Shown: piece by piece, positions 8,951 to 17,222 of the stretch
Layout of the letters: each line of letters starts with the position of its first letter
How positions within the stretch are numbered: position 1 is the stretch's first letter
Source: Flavobacterium sp. Sd200
GTDB lineage: Bacteria; Bacteroidota; Bacteroidia; Flavobacteriales; Flavobacteriaceae
Direction of reading: 5' to 3'
DNA length: 64,000 nucleotides
Assembly (NCBI RefSeq): GCF_009826935.1
Contig: NZ_WUMN01000004.1
Span: 310,001-374,000, forward strand
Made by a program: the position numbers and the translations under genes
Notes under the pieces: generated by a model
Databases searched by the model: none
Seen by the model: only the letters and a program-made list of their open reading frames with translations
What the model was told of the DNA's origin: nothing

Positions 8951-10477
8951 TTAGTAAACTAATGATGTCCTTGTCATTACCTCAGGTTTCTCTACTCCCA
9001 TAAGGTGCAGTATAGTAGGGGCAATGTCGCCAAGTATGCCGTCTTTTACATGCTTAATTTCTTTATCAACCAAAATAATAGGCACTGGGTTGGTAGTGTG
9101 TGCTGTATTAGGGCTGCCATCTGGGTTTATCATGGTTTCGCAGTTACCGTGATCGGCAATTACAATAGTGGTGTAGCCGTTTTCAAGAGCGGTTTCAATT
9201 ACCTCTTTAGCACAGGCATCTACAGCTTCACAGGCTTTAATTGCTGCCTCAAATACACCGGTGTGCCCCACCATGTCGCCGTTGGCAAAGTTAAGGCATA
9301 CAAAATCTACCTCTCCTTTTTTAAGTTCCTGTACCAAAGCGTCTTTTAGTTCAAACGCACTCATTTCAGGTTGTAGGTCATAAGTTGCGACTTTTGGAGA
9401 GTTGCGCAATATCCTTGTCTCTCCTTCAAAAGGTTCTTCGCGCCCTCCTGAAAAGAAAAATGTTACGTGAGGATATTTCTCAGTTTCGGCAATACGTATC
9501 TGTTTTTTGCCTGCTTTGCTAACTACTTCACCCAAAGTTTCAGTCAGGTTATCTTTATCATACACCACATGAACGTCTTTAAAGGTGTCGTCATAGTTGG
9601 TCAATGTTACAAAATACAGCTTAAGCTTGTGCATATTTTGCTCATGAATGTCGAACTGGCTAAGTACTTCTGTAAGTTCGCGCCCGCGGTCTGTACGGAA
9701 ATTAAAGAATATTACCACATCATCAGGCTCTACAATAGCAACCAGGGTAGTGCCATCAGTAGTCATTACTATCGGTTTAATAAACTCATCAGTAATACCT
9801 TCATTATAGTTTTGCTGTATGCTGTCTACCGCATTTGTAGATGGAGTGCCTGTACCATGTACTAACACGTCATAAGCCAGTTTAACGCGCTCCCAGCGTT
9901 TGTCGCGATCCATTGCATAGTAGCGGCCTGTAATAGAGGCCAGCTTTACATTGGTATCTTTAATATGGTTCTCTATATCGGCAATAAAACCAATGCCGGA
10001 TTTCGGGTCAACATCGCGTCCGTCGGTAAATGCATGTATATATACTTTATCAAGACCTGCTGCCTGAGTAGCATCTGCAAGGCCTTTAAGGTGGTCAATA
10101 TGGCTGTGTACGCCACCATTGGAAACAAGACCTAAAAGGTGTACTTTTTTGTTATTTTCTTTAGCGTAGGCAAATGCATCTACCAGTGCCTGCTCTTTTG
10201 CAATAGTATTATCCTGAACGGCAAGGTTGATTTTTACAAGATCCTGATATACAATACGACCTGCGCCAAGGTTCATGTGGCCTACTTCGCTGTTGCCCAT
10301 CTGGCCTTCGGGTAAACCAACGTTAAGGCCGTCTGTTCTTAGGGTTGCATTAGGATATTGTGTATAAAGGCTGTCAATAAAAGGAGTATTGGCATTGTCT
10401 ACGGCAGATACTTTTGGGTCTAGCGATTTTCCCCAGCCGTCAAGTATCATAAGGATAACTTTTTTATTCATTTTCAA
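8951..10477 (-). CDS. gpmI: 2,3-bisphosphoglycerate-independent phosphoglycerate mutase
   Basis: 508 aa, the normal length for this enzyme, which interconverts 3- and 2-phosphoglycerate in glycolysis and gluconeogenesis and uses two Mn ions. The N-terminal metal site is LMILDGWG, the catalytic serine is S63 in GNSEVGHMN, and the C-terminal metal motifs are IADHGNCE and NTAHTTNPVP. Start at MKMNKK; the second ATG (MNKK) two codons later is equally possible. Monocistronic, with a strong terminator downstream and a divergent L,D-transpeptidase gene 315 bp away. Confidence 0.97.
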   Translation of the reverse strand: MKMNKKVILMILDGWGKSLDPKVSAVDNANTPFIDSLYTQYPNATLRTDGLNVGLPEGQMGNSEVGHMNLGAGRIVYQDLVKINLAVQDNTIAKEQALVDAFAYAKENNKKVHLLGLVSNGGVHSHIDHLKGLADATQAAGLDKVYIHAFTDGRDVDPKSGIGFIADIENHIKDTNVKLASITGRYYAMDRDKRWERVKLAYDVLVHGTGTPSTNAVDSIQQNYNEGITDEFIKPIVMTTDGTTLVAIVEPDDVVIFFNFRTDRGRELTEVLSQFDIHEQNMHKLKLYFVTLTNYDDTFKDVHVVYDKDNLTETLGEVVSKAGKKQIRIAETEKYPHVTFFFSGGREEPFEGETRILRNSPKVATYDLQPEMSAFELKDALVQELKKGEVDFVCLNFANGDMVGHTGVFEAAIKACEAVDACAKEVIETALENGYTTIVIADHGNCETMINPDGSPNTAHTTNPVPIILVDKEIKHVKDGILGDIAPTILHLMGVEKPEVMTRTSLVY

Positions 10478-10792
10478 TTACTTAAGTTTTTTTGGCACAG
10501 TTTTAGATTATATTAACACGAAGTTGAGGGATAAAATTACTATAAATTAACCAATTATTGTATTGCAAACGCATTAAGATTAGTAAAGCAAAATTTAAAT
10601 TTTAATATAATTTTAGGTTTTACACAATTTGCATAGCTTTTGTCCCGTTATAGAGATATTATGAAGTGAGAACGGCACAGGAATGAGTCCCTGCCAAATG
10701 AAAATGTTAAATATTTGATTTTAACACAGTTGCTTTTTGGAAGTTTGGTTTTTCTTAACTTATTTAGCGGCTTTGTTAGAATGCACAACTAA
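10478..10792. other. intergenic region between gpmI and the YkuD_2 gene
   Basis: 315 AT-rich bases between divergent genes. It must carry the promoters of both, but I find no good TAnnTTTG match, no small gene and no stable hairpin. Confidence 0.5.
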
Positions 10793-11500
10793 ATGATTAC
10801 TATGGGTTACAACTTTTTTACGTCGGTTTTATTTTTGTTCTTTTCTTTTACCGCAACAACACCAAAACACAATGTAAAAGCCGCACCTGTGGCTAATGAA
10901 ATGACTGAAACAGAAACTGTTTACAGTACAATTAAATCGCACTCTGCATCTATGCCTGCCTTTGAATGTTTCTCTAACGCTATCAAGGGATATAACCAGC
11001 TAAAAGAGCAGGGAAAAATCAAAAAAGATTATCTTGCCGTTATTGATTTCAGCCTTTCTTCCAATTCTAAAAGACTTTGGATTATAGATATGGCTTCTAA
11101 AACTGTGGTTTACAACACCCTTGTGGCTCATGGCAGGAATAGTGGCAATGAGTTTGCTACTGCATTTAGTAATGCCAACAGCTCTAATCAAAGCAGCCTT
11201 GGATTTTATGCCACAGGCGAAATTTACAACGGCAAACACGGCCAAAGTTTAAAGCTTGACGGACTGGAAAATGGTATTAACAGTAATGCACGCAACAGGG
11301 GAGTGGTTATGCATGCTGCTGATTATGTTAGTGAAGCGTTTACAAAACAACATCACCGTTTGGGCAGGAGCCAGGGTTGCCCGGCATTGCCGGTAGCCCT
11401 TACGAAAGAAATTGTAACTTTATTACAGGGCAAAGCATGTTTGTTTATTTACCATCCTACTAAAAGCTACTTTGCAAAATCTAAATTATTAGCTTCTTAG
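10793..11500 (+). CDS. murein L,D-transpeptidase catalytic-domain protein (YkuD_2 type)
   Basis: 235 aa. A hydrophobic N-terminus (6-20, likely signal peptide) precedes a YkuD_2 catalytic domain (about 78-230). Key residues are H174 in VVMHAADY and C196 in GRSQGCPALP, the catalytic His/Cys arrangement of L,D-transpeptidases, which use a cysteine to make or edit 3-3 peptide links in peptidoglycan or attach proteins to it. Its last 12 bases overlap the 3' end of a second L,D-transpeptidase on the opposite strand. The ATG at 10802 is an alternative start. Confidence 0.85.
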   Translation: MITMGYNFFTSVLFLFFSFTATTPKHNVKAAPVANEMTETETVYSTIKSHSASMPAFECFSNAIKGYNQLKEQGKIKKDYLAVIDFSLSSNSKRLWIIDMASKTVVYNTLVAHGRNSGNEFATAFSNANSSNQSSLGFYATGEIYNGKHGQSLKLDGLENGINSNARNRGVVMHAADYVSEAFTKQHHRLGRSQGCPALPVALTKEIVTLLQGKACLFIYHPTKSYFAKSKLLAS

Positions 11501-13075
11501 TTTAGCATATAATATTTTGTCGAGGCTGTAAATGTCATTCCTAAATTGCAGCCCGTCTTTATCCATCCAGGCGGTCCAGTATAGCTGGTGCACCCGGATG
11601 GATTTTTTTATATCTACGTTTGTAGTTTCCCCGGTTTCCAGAATTTCATCTATTTTATCTTTGGTCCATCCTGCTTCCTGTTTTTCCAATACATAGCCGG
11701 CCAGTTTAAAAGGATTTTGAACCCTTACACAACCGCTGCTCAGTGCGCGGTAAGGCTTTGCAAAATTTTCTTTATGATTGGTGTCGTGTAGATACACGCT
11801 AAAGTTGTTCTGAAAATTAAACTTTATCCTTCCTAAAGCGTTGTGGTTGCCCGGTCCCTGAACATACCTGTAGCTTGTAGCCTTTTCAGGATCCCATTCC
11901 CATGGAGACACTTCTGCGTTATTAAGGTATATTTTCATGTTAAGGTCAATAAAATGGTTGCGGTCTTTAGTGGCAGTAGGGGTAAGATCTTCTTTTAAGA
12001 TGGTGGGAGGCACCGTCCATGTAGGGTTTATAATAAGGTTGCTTAAAGTAGATTGTAGTACCGGGGTGCGCCTGTCGGGCTTGCCTACCACAACTTTATA
12101 AGTTTGTATCGTGTCTTTATTGTTTTCTACTATAGCCAGTCCATAATCAGGAATGTTTATTACAATAGCCCGTTCGCCAAAGTCGTATGGAAACCATCTC
12201 CAGCGCTCCAGGTTGGCAATTACCTGTTCTTTTCGCTGGTTTCGGCTAAAGTTTAAAGCCTGTGCAGTGCGGCTGTTCACCACACCGTCTGCCACAATAC
12301 CATGGCGTTCCTGAAACTTTTTAACAGCCACTGCTGTTGCTGCGTTGTAAACATTATCGTTAAGATATATACTATCCAGATCCTGCCAATAGGCCAGTCT
12401 TTGTTTTATGCTGTGTACTGTAGAAGTACTATCGTTTAAAGTAATGGGTTTGACAATGACAATGCTGTTTATTGTATTGTCGTTAGGCAATGTGTTTAAA
12501 TAGGCAAGGCTTTTGCGCAGGCTGCCGTATATTTTATGGCGTGGCCTGCAACGATCTATAACTTCGGTTACGTTATGGTTTTGCAAAGCTTCGGTGAGCA
12601 GTTTATTGGTGTCGAGTTTTTTTGGTGTAAGTGCCCAGTCTGTATATACGCCATCGGGTTTTAATCTGCCCTTAAATAAGTGGTTGGTTACAGATGTAAA
12701 GGCTTCGGTGAGCATTAGGTCATAACGCATGCAGTCCTGCTCGGATATTGCCGTAAGTGTTTCAAATTCTTTTAAAAAAGTAAGACTGTAATCATCAGGC
12801 AGCAGTCCGTCATTTTCTACATCAGCAATAGTTTGCTGTAGTGCTTTACGGTCATCCTGAGTTGTCCATAAGGTAACGTTGCCATTAGCGGCATAAAATT
12901 CTTTGACAACTTCGGGAACATTTTGAAGTAGTATGGGATCTAAAGCTAAAGGAGTGTTTTTTAAGTGTGCTGTATTTTCGGGTTGTACAGGCAGTTGTTC
13001 TTTTAGCCGCCCGGTATTTTGGCAGGAAGCAACTATTAGCAACAATGCACATAATATGGTAGTTGGCCTGATCAT
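11489..13075 (-). CDS. L,D-transpeptidase, YcbB/LdtD-like lipoprotein
   Basis: 528 aa. A lipoprotein signal ends at VASC (C18). The order is an N-terminal scaffold (about 50-220), a peptidoglycan-binding domain (about 230-270, AAVAVKKFQERHGIVADG) and a YkuD catalytic domain (about 305-490) with NPTWTVPPTI, H430-region YLHDTNHK and SSGCVRV (catalytic C449). The arrangement matches E. coli LdtD (YcbB), which forms 3-3 cross-links in the periplasm. The 3' end overlaps that of the YkuD_2 gene on the other strand by 12 bp, so the two peptidoglycan genes are convergent. Confidence 0.9.
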   Translation of the reverse strand: MIRPTTILCALLLIVASCQNTGRLKEQLPVQPENTAHLKNTPLALDPILLQNVPEVVKEFYAANGNVTLWTTQDDRKALQQTIADVENDGLLPDDYSLTFLKEFETLTAISEQDCMRYDLMLTEAFTSVTNHLFKGRLKPDGVYTDWALTPKKLDTNKLLTEALQNHNVTEVIDRCRPRHKIYGSLRKSLAYLNTLPNDNTINSIVIVKPITLNDSTSTVHSIKQRLAYWQDLDSIYLNDNVYNAATAVAVKKFQERHGIVADGVVNSRTAQALNFSRNQRKEQVIANLERWRWFPYDFGERAIVINIPDYGLAIVENNKDTIQTYKVVVGKPDRRTPVLQSTLSNLIINPTWTVPPTILKEDLTPTATKDRNHFIDLNMKIYLNNAEVSPWEWDPEKATSYRYVQGPGNHNALGRIKFNFQNNFSVYLHDTNHKENFAKPYRALSSGCVRVQNPFKLAGYVLEKQEAGWTKDKIDEILETGETTNVDIKKSIRVHQLYWTAWMDKDGLQFRNDIYSLDKILYAKLRS

Positions 13076-13471
13076 AACATTTGTGTTTGGTTGTACAGAT
13101 CTTAAAATGGCGTTACTACTTAAGCCCTGTTTTGAACAGAAGGATAAGATAATCCGGGGTGCTTATAATGCTCCGTGAGCGGTTTTTATGGGGTCCGGAT
13201 TGTGATTTGCCGTCTTATAATTTACCTTAAAGATACAAAACCAATTTCTTGAATTGTTAAAATGAGATATAAAATTTTGTGAAATTATTACTTAACAGGA
13301 AAAATTTTATGTATTACATAATTGGTGGCTCTGTGTGGTTGCTGAGAGTGTTTTTGAAAAGTTTTCAGACTTAATTTTAATTTTTTTAAACCTAAACAGT
13401 TTAGTAACAAATTAGAGGCAAACGCTTTAGCTTTTGGGAAGAAAAAACACTGAAATTTTCTATAGAAAAAG
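13076..13471. other. intergenic region upstream of the L,D-transpeptidase and tRNA-Gly
   Basis: About 400 AT-rich bases without a credible coding region. A weak minus-strand -7 candidate, TATCTTTA (13226-13233, one mismatch), could serve the L,D-transpeptidase gene. Otherwise only the tRNA promoter at its right edge is recognisable. Confidence 0.4.
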
Positions 13472-13472
13472 C

Positions 13473-13504
13473 TTGCGCAAAAGAAATAAAATGTATTATA
13501 TTTG
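13473..13504 (+). promoter_or_regulatory. tRNA-Gly promoter
   Basis: TTG at 13473-13475, a 21-nt spacer and TATATTTG at 13497-13504, an exact TAnnTTTG box. Transcription would begin only a few bases before the mature tRNA at 13516. Confidence 0.75.
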
Positions 13505-13515
13505 CACTCACAAAA

Positions 13516-13588
<73 letters not shown>

Positions 13589-13596
13589 CAAAAAAA

Positions 13597-13628
13597 AACC
13601 GAAACAATAATGTTTCGGTTTTTTTGTT
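13597..13628. terminator. bidirectional terminator between tRNA-Gly and the small unknown gene
   Basis: AACCGAAACA (13597-13606) and TGTTTCGGTT (13611-13620) form a perfect 10-bp stem with a 4-nt loop, flanked by an A-run and a T-run. It can end transcription from both sides. Confidence 0.85.
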
Positions 13629-13643
13629 TTTATTCGTTTTCTA

Positions 13644-14009
13644 TTAATCATCATCGGGTGGAGTTTCAATATATTCCATGTAAAAAACCTGATATCCATG
13701 GTGGTTTTCCAATGGCCGTGCGTGGTTGGCATTTTTTAGCAGGTTTAATAATTCCGTTTTAAATTCGGTAGATGTGTTTGTTCCCACCGGAGCATTTTTG
13801 CCTATGGCTGCATAGCTGGTGTAGGTGTCGTGAATGTTCAGCTTTTCATGCAGGTCGGTTGAAAGCACAAAACCATCTTCATAAGTATCTACAATATCGT
13901 TAACGGTAACTTTTTGTATGGCGTCAAAAAATATATCAGGAACATATCCTTTATGGGCTTCAAGTTCTCTGCCGCCGGGCAGTTTAAACAGGGCTCTGTA
14001 ATATGGCAT
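13644..14009 (-). CDS. hypothetical protein, 121 aa
   Basis: I do not recognise this protein. It is soluble, with no signal peptide or membrane helix. It starts MPYYRALFKLPGGRE and ends in the acidic tail PPDDD. It appears real because it is the only long frame here, has a start preceded by A/T-rich sequence, ends just before a bidirectional terminator and shows codon use like its neighbours. It stands alone between tRNA-Gly and a divergent cupin gene. Confidence 0.6.
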   Translation of the reverse strand: MPYYRALFKLPGGRELEAHKGYVPDIFFDAIQKVTVNDIVDTYEDGFVLSTDLHEKLNIHDTYTSYAAIGKNAPVGTNTSTEFKTELLNLLKNANHARPLENHHGYQVFYMEYIETPPDDD

Positions 14010-14244
14010 AGAATTTTTATTTATAAAAATAACAAAAAAATTGTACTGTAGCTAATAGTTGGTGTTTGTGATATCTTACGGACTTTTTTGTGGTTGATAT
14101 GATTTTATAAAATTATTTTATGCGTCTAATATTTAGTATCTTAGTTTTTTATCGAGTGTGTTTTGGATGTAGGGTTATGCAAGGTTTTTTTGAGGCTTGC
14201 CTGTAATAAAAAGTAGTGGTATTCAATTTTACAAATAACTATTT

Positions 14245-14790
14245 ATGAAAAGACAAACATTTATTTCGACAATGCTGCTTGCCTTGCCTGCATTTTCTTT
14301 TGCAGGAGGATCTGTGTTTTATAGTAAAAGAAAAAGTTCAGAGAAGGTGGGTAAAAAACCTTTCATAGTAAAATCTGATGAAAGTCGTTACAGTGGTAAG
14401 CAAACGAAGCCTGGTAATAAGACTTTTTTGCATTGCAAGGTATCATCAACAGATACCAATGAGGAGTTGTTTATTCAAACATCAACACCAAATGTATTTA
14501 AATATAAAGGAGGGCCTCCTCCTCATATTCATGGATTGGAGGATGAAATTGTGTATGTTGTTTCAGGGGAGTTTATTGTAAGTATAGATGGCGTAGAATC
14601 GATGTTGAGAGCCGGAGATACCGCATTTATTCCAAAAGGAACTTTACATACAATTATTAATCCCATAGAAAATAACCCAGGTACTTTGATGACTATTTTT
14701 CAGCCTGCTCCCAAAAAGGTTGAAGATTTCTTTAGTTATATAAGTGAGCACGGAGAGGTTTCGCCGGATATTGTGCCAGAAGGCTGGTAG
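14245..14790 (+). CDS. cupin-domain protein with signal peptide
   Basis: 181 aa. A signal-like N-terminus (MKRQTFISTMLLALPAFSFAG) precedes a cupin_2 domain (about 80-160). Cupin motif 1 is PPHIHGLEDEIVYVVSGEF (read G(X)5HXH(X)3-4E(X)6G) and motif 2 is GDTAFIPKGTLHTI. The two His, Glu and third His suggest a metal site. The substrate is unknown; quercetinase-like or sugar-binding small cupins look similar. It is monocistronic with its own terminator. Confidence 0.82.
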   Translation: MKRQTFISTMLLALPAFSFAGGSVFYSKRKSSEKVGKKPFIVKSDESRYSGKQTKPGNKTFLHCKVSSTDTNEELFIQTSTPNVFKYKGGPPPHIHGLEDEIVYVVSGEFIVSIDGVESMLRAGDTAFIPKGTLHTIINPIENNPGTLMTIFQPAPKKVEDFFSYISEHGEVSPDIVPEGW

Positions 14791-14830
14791 TGTAAAAAAG
14801 CGATGTAAGGTTTTGTGTATAATTGCAAAA

Positions 14831-14864
14831 AAAAAGCCCTTTATCAAAAAAGATAAGGGCTTTT
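14831..14864. terminator. bidirectional terminator between the cupin gene and tRNA-Phe
   Basis: AAAAGCCCTT (about 14832-14841) pairs with AAGGGCTTTT (about 14855-14864), extended by ATC/GAT. It is flanked by A- and T-runs, so it serves the cupin gene (+) and the tRNA-Phe transcript (-). Confidence 0.85.
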
Positions 14865-14868
14865 AAAG

Positions 14869-14941
14869 TGGTACCTCCAGGAATCGAACCAGGGACACAT
14901 GGATTTTCAGTCCATTGCTCTACCAACTGAGCTAAGGTACC
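14869..14941 (-). tRNA. tRNA-Phe (anticodon GAA), copy 2 of transcript
   Basis: 73-nt cloverleaf on the minus strand. The acceptor stem is GGTACCT with AGGTACC, discriminator A. The anticodon loop CTGAAAA gives GAA, closed by ATGGA/TCCAT. CCA is not encoded. It is identical in sequence to the copy 41 bp upstream. Confidence 0.97.
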
Positions 14942-14958
14942 GGCAATATTTTAAGATA

Positions 14959-14976
14959 AAATCCCATGTGGGATTT
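14959..14976. repeat. palindrome in the tRNA-Phe spacer
   Basis: AAATCCCA (14959-14966) and TGGGATTT (14969-14976) form a perfect 8-bp inverted repeat in the 41-bp spacer between the two tRNA-Phe genes. It is probably a hairpin of the precursor RNA, near where it must be cut. Confidence 0.6.
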
Positions 14977-14982
14977 GTTTTG

Positions 14983-15055
14983 TGGTACCTCCAGGAATCG
15001 AACCAGGGACACATGGATTTTCAGTCCATTGCTCTACCAACTGAGCTAAGGTACC
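14983..15055 (-). tRNA. tRNA-Phe (anticodon GAA), copy 1 of transcript
   Basis: Same 73-nt sequence as the copy at 14869-14941, including the GAA anticodon. It is transcribed first, from the promoter at 15119-15149. Confidence 0.97.
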
Positions 15056-15118
15056 ATTGCAAAATTTACCGTACAAATCTTAATTTTATTAAGAGATCAG
15101 TAAACTTGTTAGCGGGTG

Positions 15119-15149
15119 CAAATATAGAACCTTTTTTAACTTATGCAAA
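15119..15149 (-). promoter_or_regulatory. promoter of the tRNA-Phe pair
   Basis: On the minus strand, TTTG (15146-15149), a 19-nt spacer and TATATTTG (15119-15126). This is an exact match to the flavobacterial pattern, about 64 bases before the first tRNA-Phe. Confidence 0.75.
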
Positions 15150-15174
15150 GCAAAGGTTAAAAAAAATGTATTAC

Positions 15175-15182
15175 TATCTTTG
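15175..15182 (+). promoter_or_regulatory. -7 box for coaX
   Basis: TATCTTTG is an exact TAnnTTTG box, 19 bases before the coaX ATG. No clear TTG is seen at the expected upstream distance. Confidence 0.55.
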
Positions 15183-15201
15183 CAGCACTAAAAACCGCAA
15201 A

Positions 15202-15933
15202 ATGCTTTTAGCTGTAGATGTAGGCAATACAAAAATTAAAGCCGCTGTATTTGAGGATACTGCCCTTGTTGAGAAATTTGTTTTTAATCCGGAAGAGGGT
15301 GTTTTCGGGGTTGAAAAAATTTTAAAAAAAATTCCTGATGCCACCCAAAGTATTATGAGTGTGGTAGGCAAAGAAGATAATGAACTGCTTTTATGGCTGC
15401 AGCAGAACACTAAGCTGACTGCCGTAAACCACGATTTGGTTTTTCCTTTTATTAACGATTATGCCACACCTGCCACTCTTGGAATAGACCGTATGGTGCT
15501 GGCTGCCGGGGCGGTACTTAAATATCCTGCAAGAAACCGACTCGTTATAGATGCGGGTACCTGCGTTACCTATGATTTTGTTACCAATGGTAACCACTAT
15601 TTAGGAGGCGCAATTTCGCCCGGATTGCAGCTAAGATATAATGCAATGCATAATTTTACGGCAAAACTTCCGTTGTTATATCCGGAAATGCCACAAAATT
15701 ATATTGGCAACAGCACAAAATCAGCCATGCACAGTGGGGTGGTAAACGGCCTTTTACATGAAGTTGAGGGTTTTACACAACAGTATAATCAACAGTATCA
15801 GGATGTAATGGTGATATTAACGGGAGGAGATGCTGATTTTTTGGCTAAAAGATTAAAAAGCACCATATTTGCCAATTCAAATTTCTTATTGGAAAGTTTG
15901 AACCTTTTATACCTATATACGAATCAAAAATGA
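15202..15933 (+). CDS. coaX: type III pantothenate kinase
   Basis: 243 aa. It phosphorylates pantothenate in the first step of coenzyme A synthesis. ASKHA-fold motifs are DVGNTKIKAAVF (phosphate 1), TLGIDRM (about 95) and DAGTCVTYDF (phosphate 2), then GGAISPGLQLR and LTGGDA. The reading frame is open much further upstream through both tRNA-Phe genes, so I use the ATG at 15202 (MLLAVDVGNT), where the family begins and which fits the -7 box at 15175. Its stop overlaps the next gene by 4 bp (ATGA). Confidence 0.93.
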   Translation: MLLAVDVGNTKIKAAVFEDTALVEKFVFNPEEGVFGVEKILKKIPDATQSIMSVVGKEDNELLLWLQQNTKLTAVNHDLVFPFINDYATPATLGIDRMVLAAGAVLKYPARNRLVIDAGTCVTYDFVTNGNHYLGGAISPGLQLRYNAMHNFTAKLPLLYPEMPQNYIGNSTKSAMHSGVVNGLLHEVEGFTQQYNQQYQDVMVILTGGDADFLAKRLKSTIFANSNFLLESLNLLYLYTNQK

Positions 15934-17213
15934 TTAAAAAAATTATTGCAGGCCTTTGCCTTATATTTTCGGTAGTTGCATCAGCACAGCAAAATAATGC
16001 TTCTCCCTACTCTTTTTATGGCGTGGGCGATGTTAAGTTTAAAGGCACTGTAGAGAACAGGTCGATGGGCGGGCTTAGTATAGTGCCCGACAGTATTCAC
16101 TTAAACCTGCAAAACCCTGCTTCATACAGTGGTTTAAAGTTTACCACATTCTCGGTTGGAGGTACTACTTCTAAAACAACTTTAAAAACCAATGATGCAA
16201 AAGACAATGCAGGACGTACCACTTTTGATTATTTGGCTGTAGCGCTTGCTTTTAAAAAAGTAGGTGTTTCTTTTGGTTTAATGCCATATACAGCGGTAGG
16301 GTATAAAGTGAAAGATTCTGTACAGGACAGCTCGGATAATCTTTACCGTAAGAGAGAGTTTTTAGGTGATGGAGGCTTAAACCGTGTTTTTATTGGAGGT
16401 GCCTACCAAATAACAGATAAATTAAGCATTGGTGCCGACTTTCAGTATTACTTTGGAGATATAGAGACTAAATCGGTAGTGTCTGTTGCCTCTGGAAGCG
16501 GAGGTACTTCGACACAATACAGAAGCCGCGAAATAAATACTTCGGATTATAAAGGTGTTGGGGTTAATATTGGAGCTATGTATCAAACGCTTATCAATAA
16601 AAAATACATGTGGGTGGCGAGCGCAACCTATTCGCCTGAGACGACCCTAAAAAATACTACAGTAAGAAATATCGCTGCAATAACCGTTTCGTCTTCTGAT
16701 ACAGAAACCGTTAACGACGAGGTAACCATCAACGTGTCTGATGTAGATGTTGCAATTCCGTCTAAACTCGCAGTGGGTACAGGTTTTGGACAGGCCAGGA
16801 AATGGTTTGCCGGAGTAGAATATACGTATCAGCAAAATAGCAAATTAAGCAACCGTTTTGCGAATATGACGGCATCGGGCTTTGAAAATTCGCATAAAAT
16901 ATCTTTAGGAGGTTATTATACACCTAAATACATGTCTTATACCAGTTACCTGAGCAGGATTACTTACAGAGCAGGTTTGAAATATGAGAAAACGGGTCTT
17001 GTAATTGCGGGTCAGGATATTAACGATTATGGCGTTAGCCTTGGTCTTGGTTTTCCGTTGAGCGGAACTATAGGAGGGTCTAATATAAACGTTGGCGCAG
17101 AGTTTGGCAAACGCGGTACTACTAATGCTAACCTTGTTCAGGAAAACTATGTTAACCTGTTTATTGGCATCTCTCTAAACGACAGATGGTTTGTTAAGAG
17201 AAGATACGAATAG
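15930..17213 (+). CDS. predicted outer-membrane beta-barrel protein
   Basis: 427 aa. A signal peptide (about 1-20, VVASAQQ) precedes NNASPYSFYGVGDVKFKG and repeated amphipathic beta strands through to the end, in the style of the FadL/OmpP1-related barrels common in Bacteroidota. No enzymatic motif. It overlaps coaX by 4 bp and leads the TPR and lptC genes by 9 bp, so it is in an operon with envelope genes. Exact role unknown. Confidence 0.8.
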   Translation: MIKKIIAGLCLIFSVVASAQQNNASPYSFYGVGDVKFKGTVENRSMGGLSIVPDSIHLNLQNPASYSGLKFTTFSVGGTTSKTTLKTNDAKDNAGRTTFDYLAVALAFKKVGVSFGLMPYTAVGYKVKDSVQDSSDNLYRKREFLGDGGLNRVFIGGAYQITDKLSIGADFQYYFGDIETKSVVSVASGSGGTSTQYRSREINTSDYKGVGVNIGAMYQTLINKKYMWVASATYSPETTLKNTTVRNIAAITVSSSDTETVNDEVTINVSDVDVAIPSKLAVGTGFGQARKWFAGVEYTYQQNSKLSNRFANMTASGFENSHKISLGGYYTPKYMSYTSYLSRITYRAGLKYEKTGLVIAGQDINDYGVSLGLGFPLSGTIGGSNINVGAEFGKRGTTNANLVQENYVNLFIGISLNDRWFVKRRYE

Positions 17214-17222
17214 ACTTAAAAA

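Noticed and set aside
14899-15201. N-terminal extension of the coaX frame
   Set aside because: It runs antisense through both tRNA-Phe genes; the family start and the -7 box at 15175 support the ATG at 15202.
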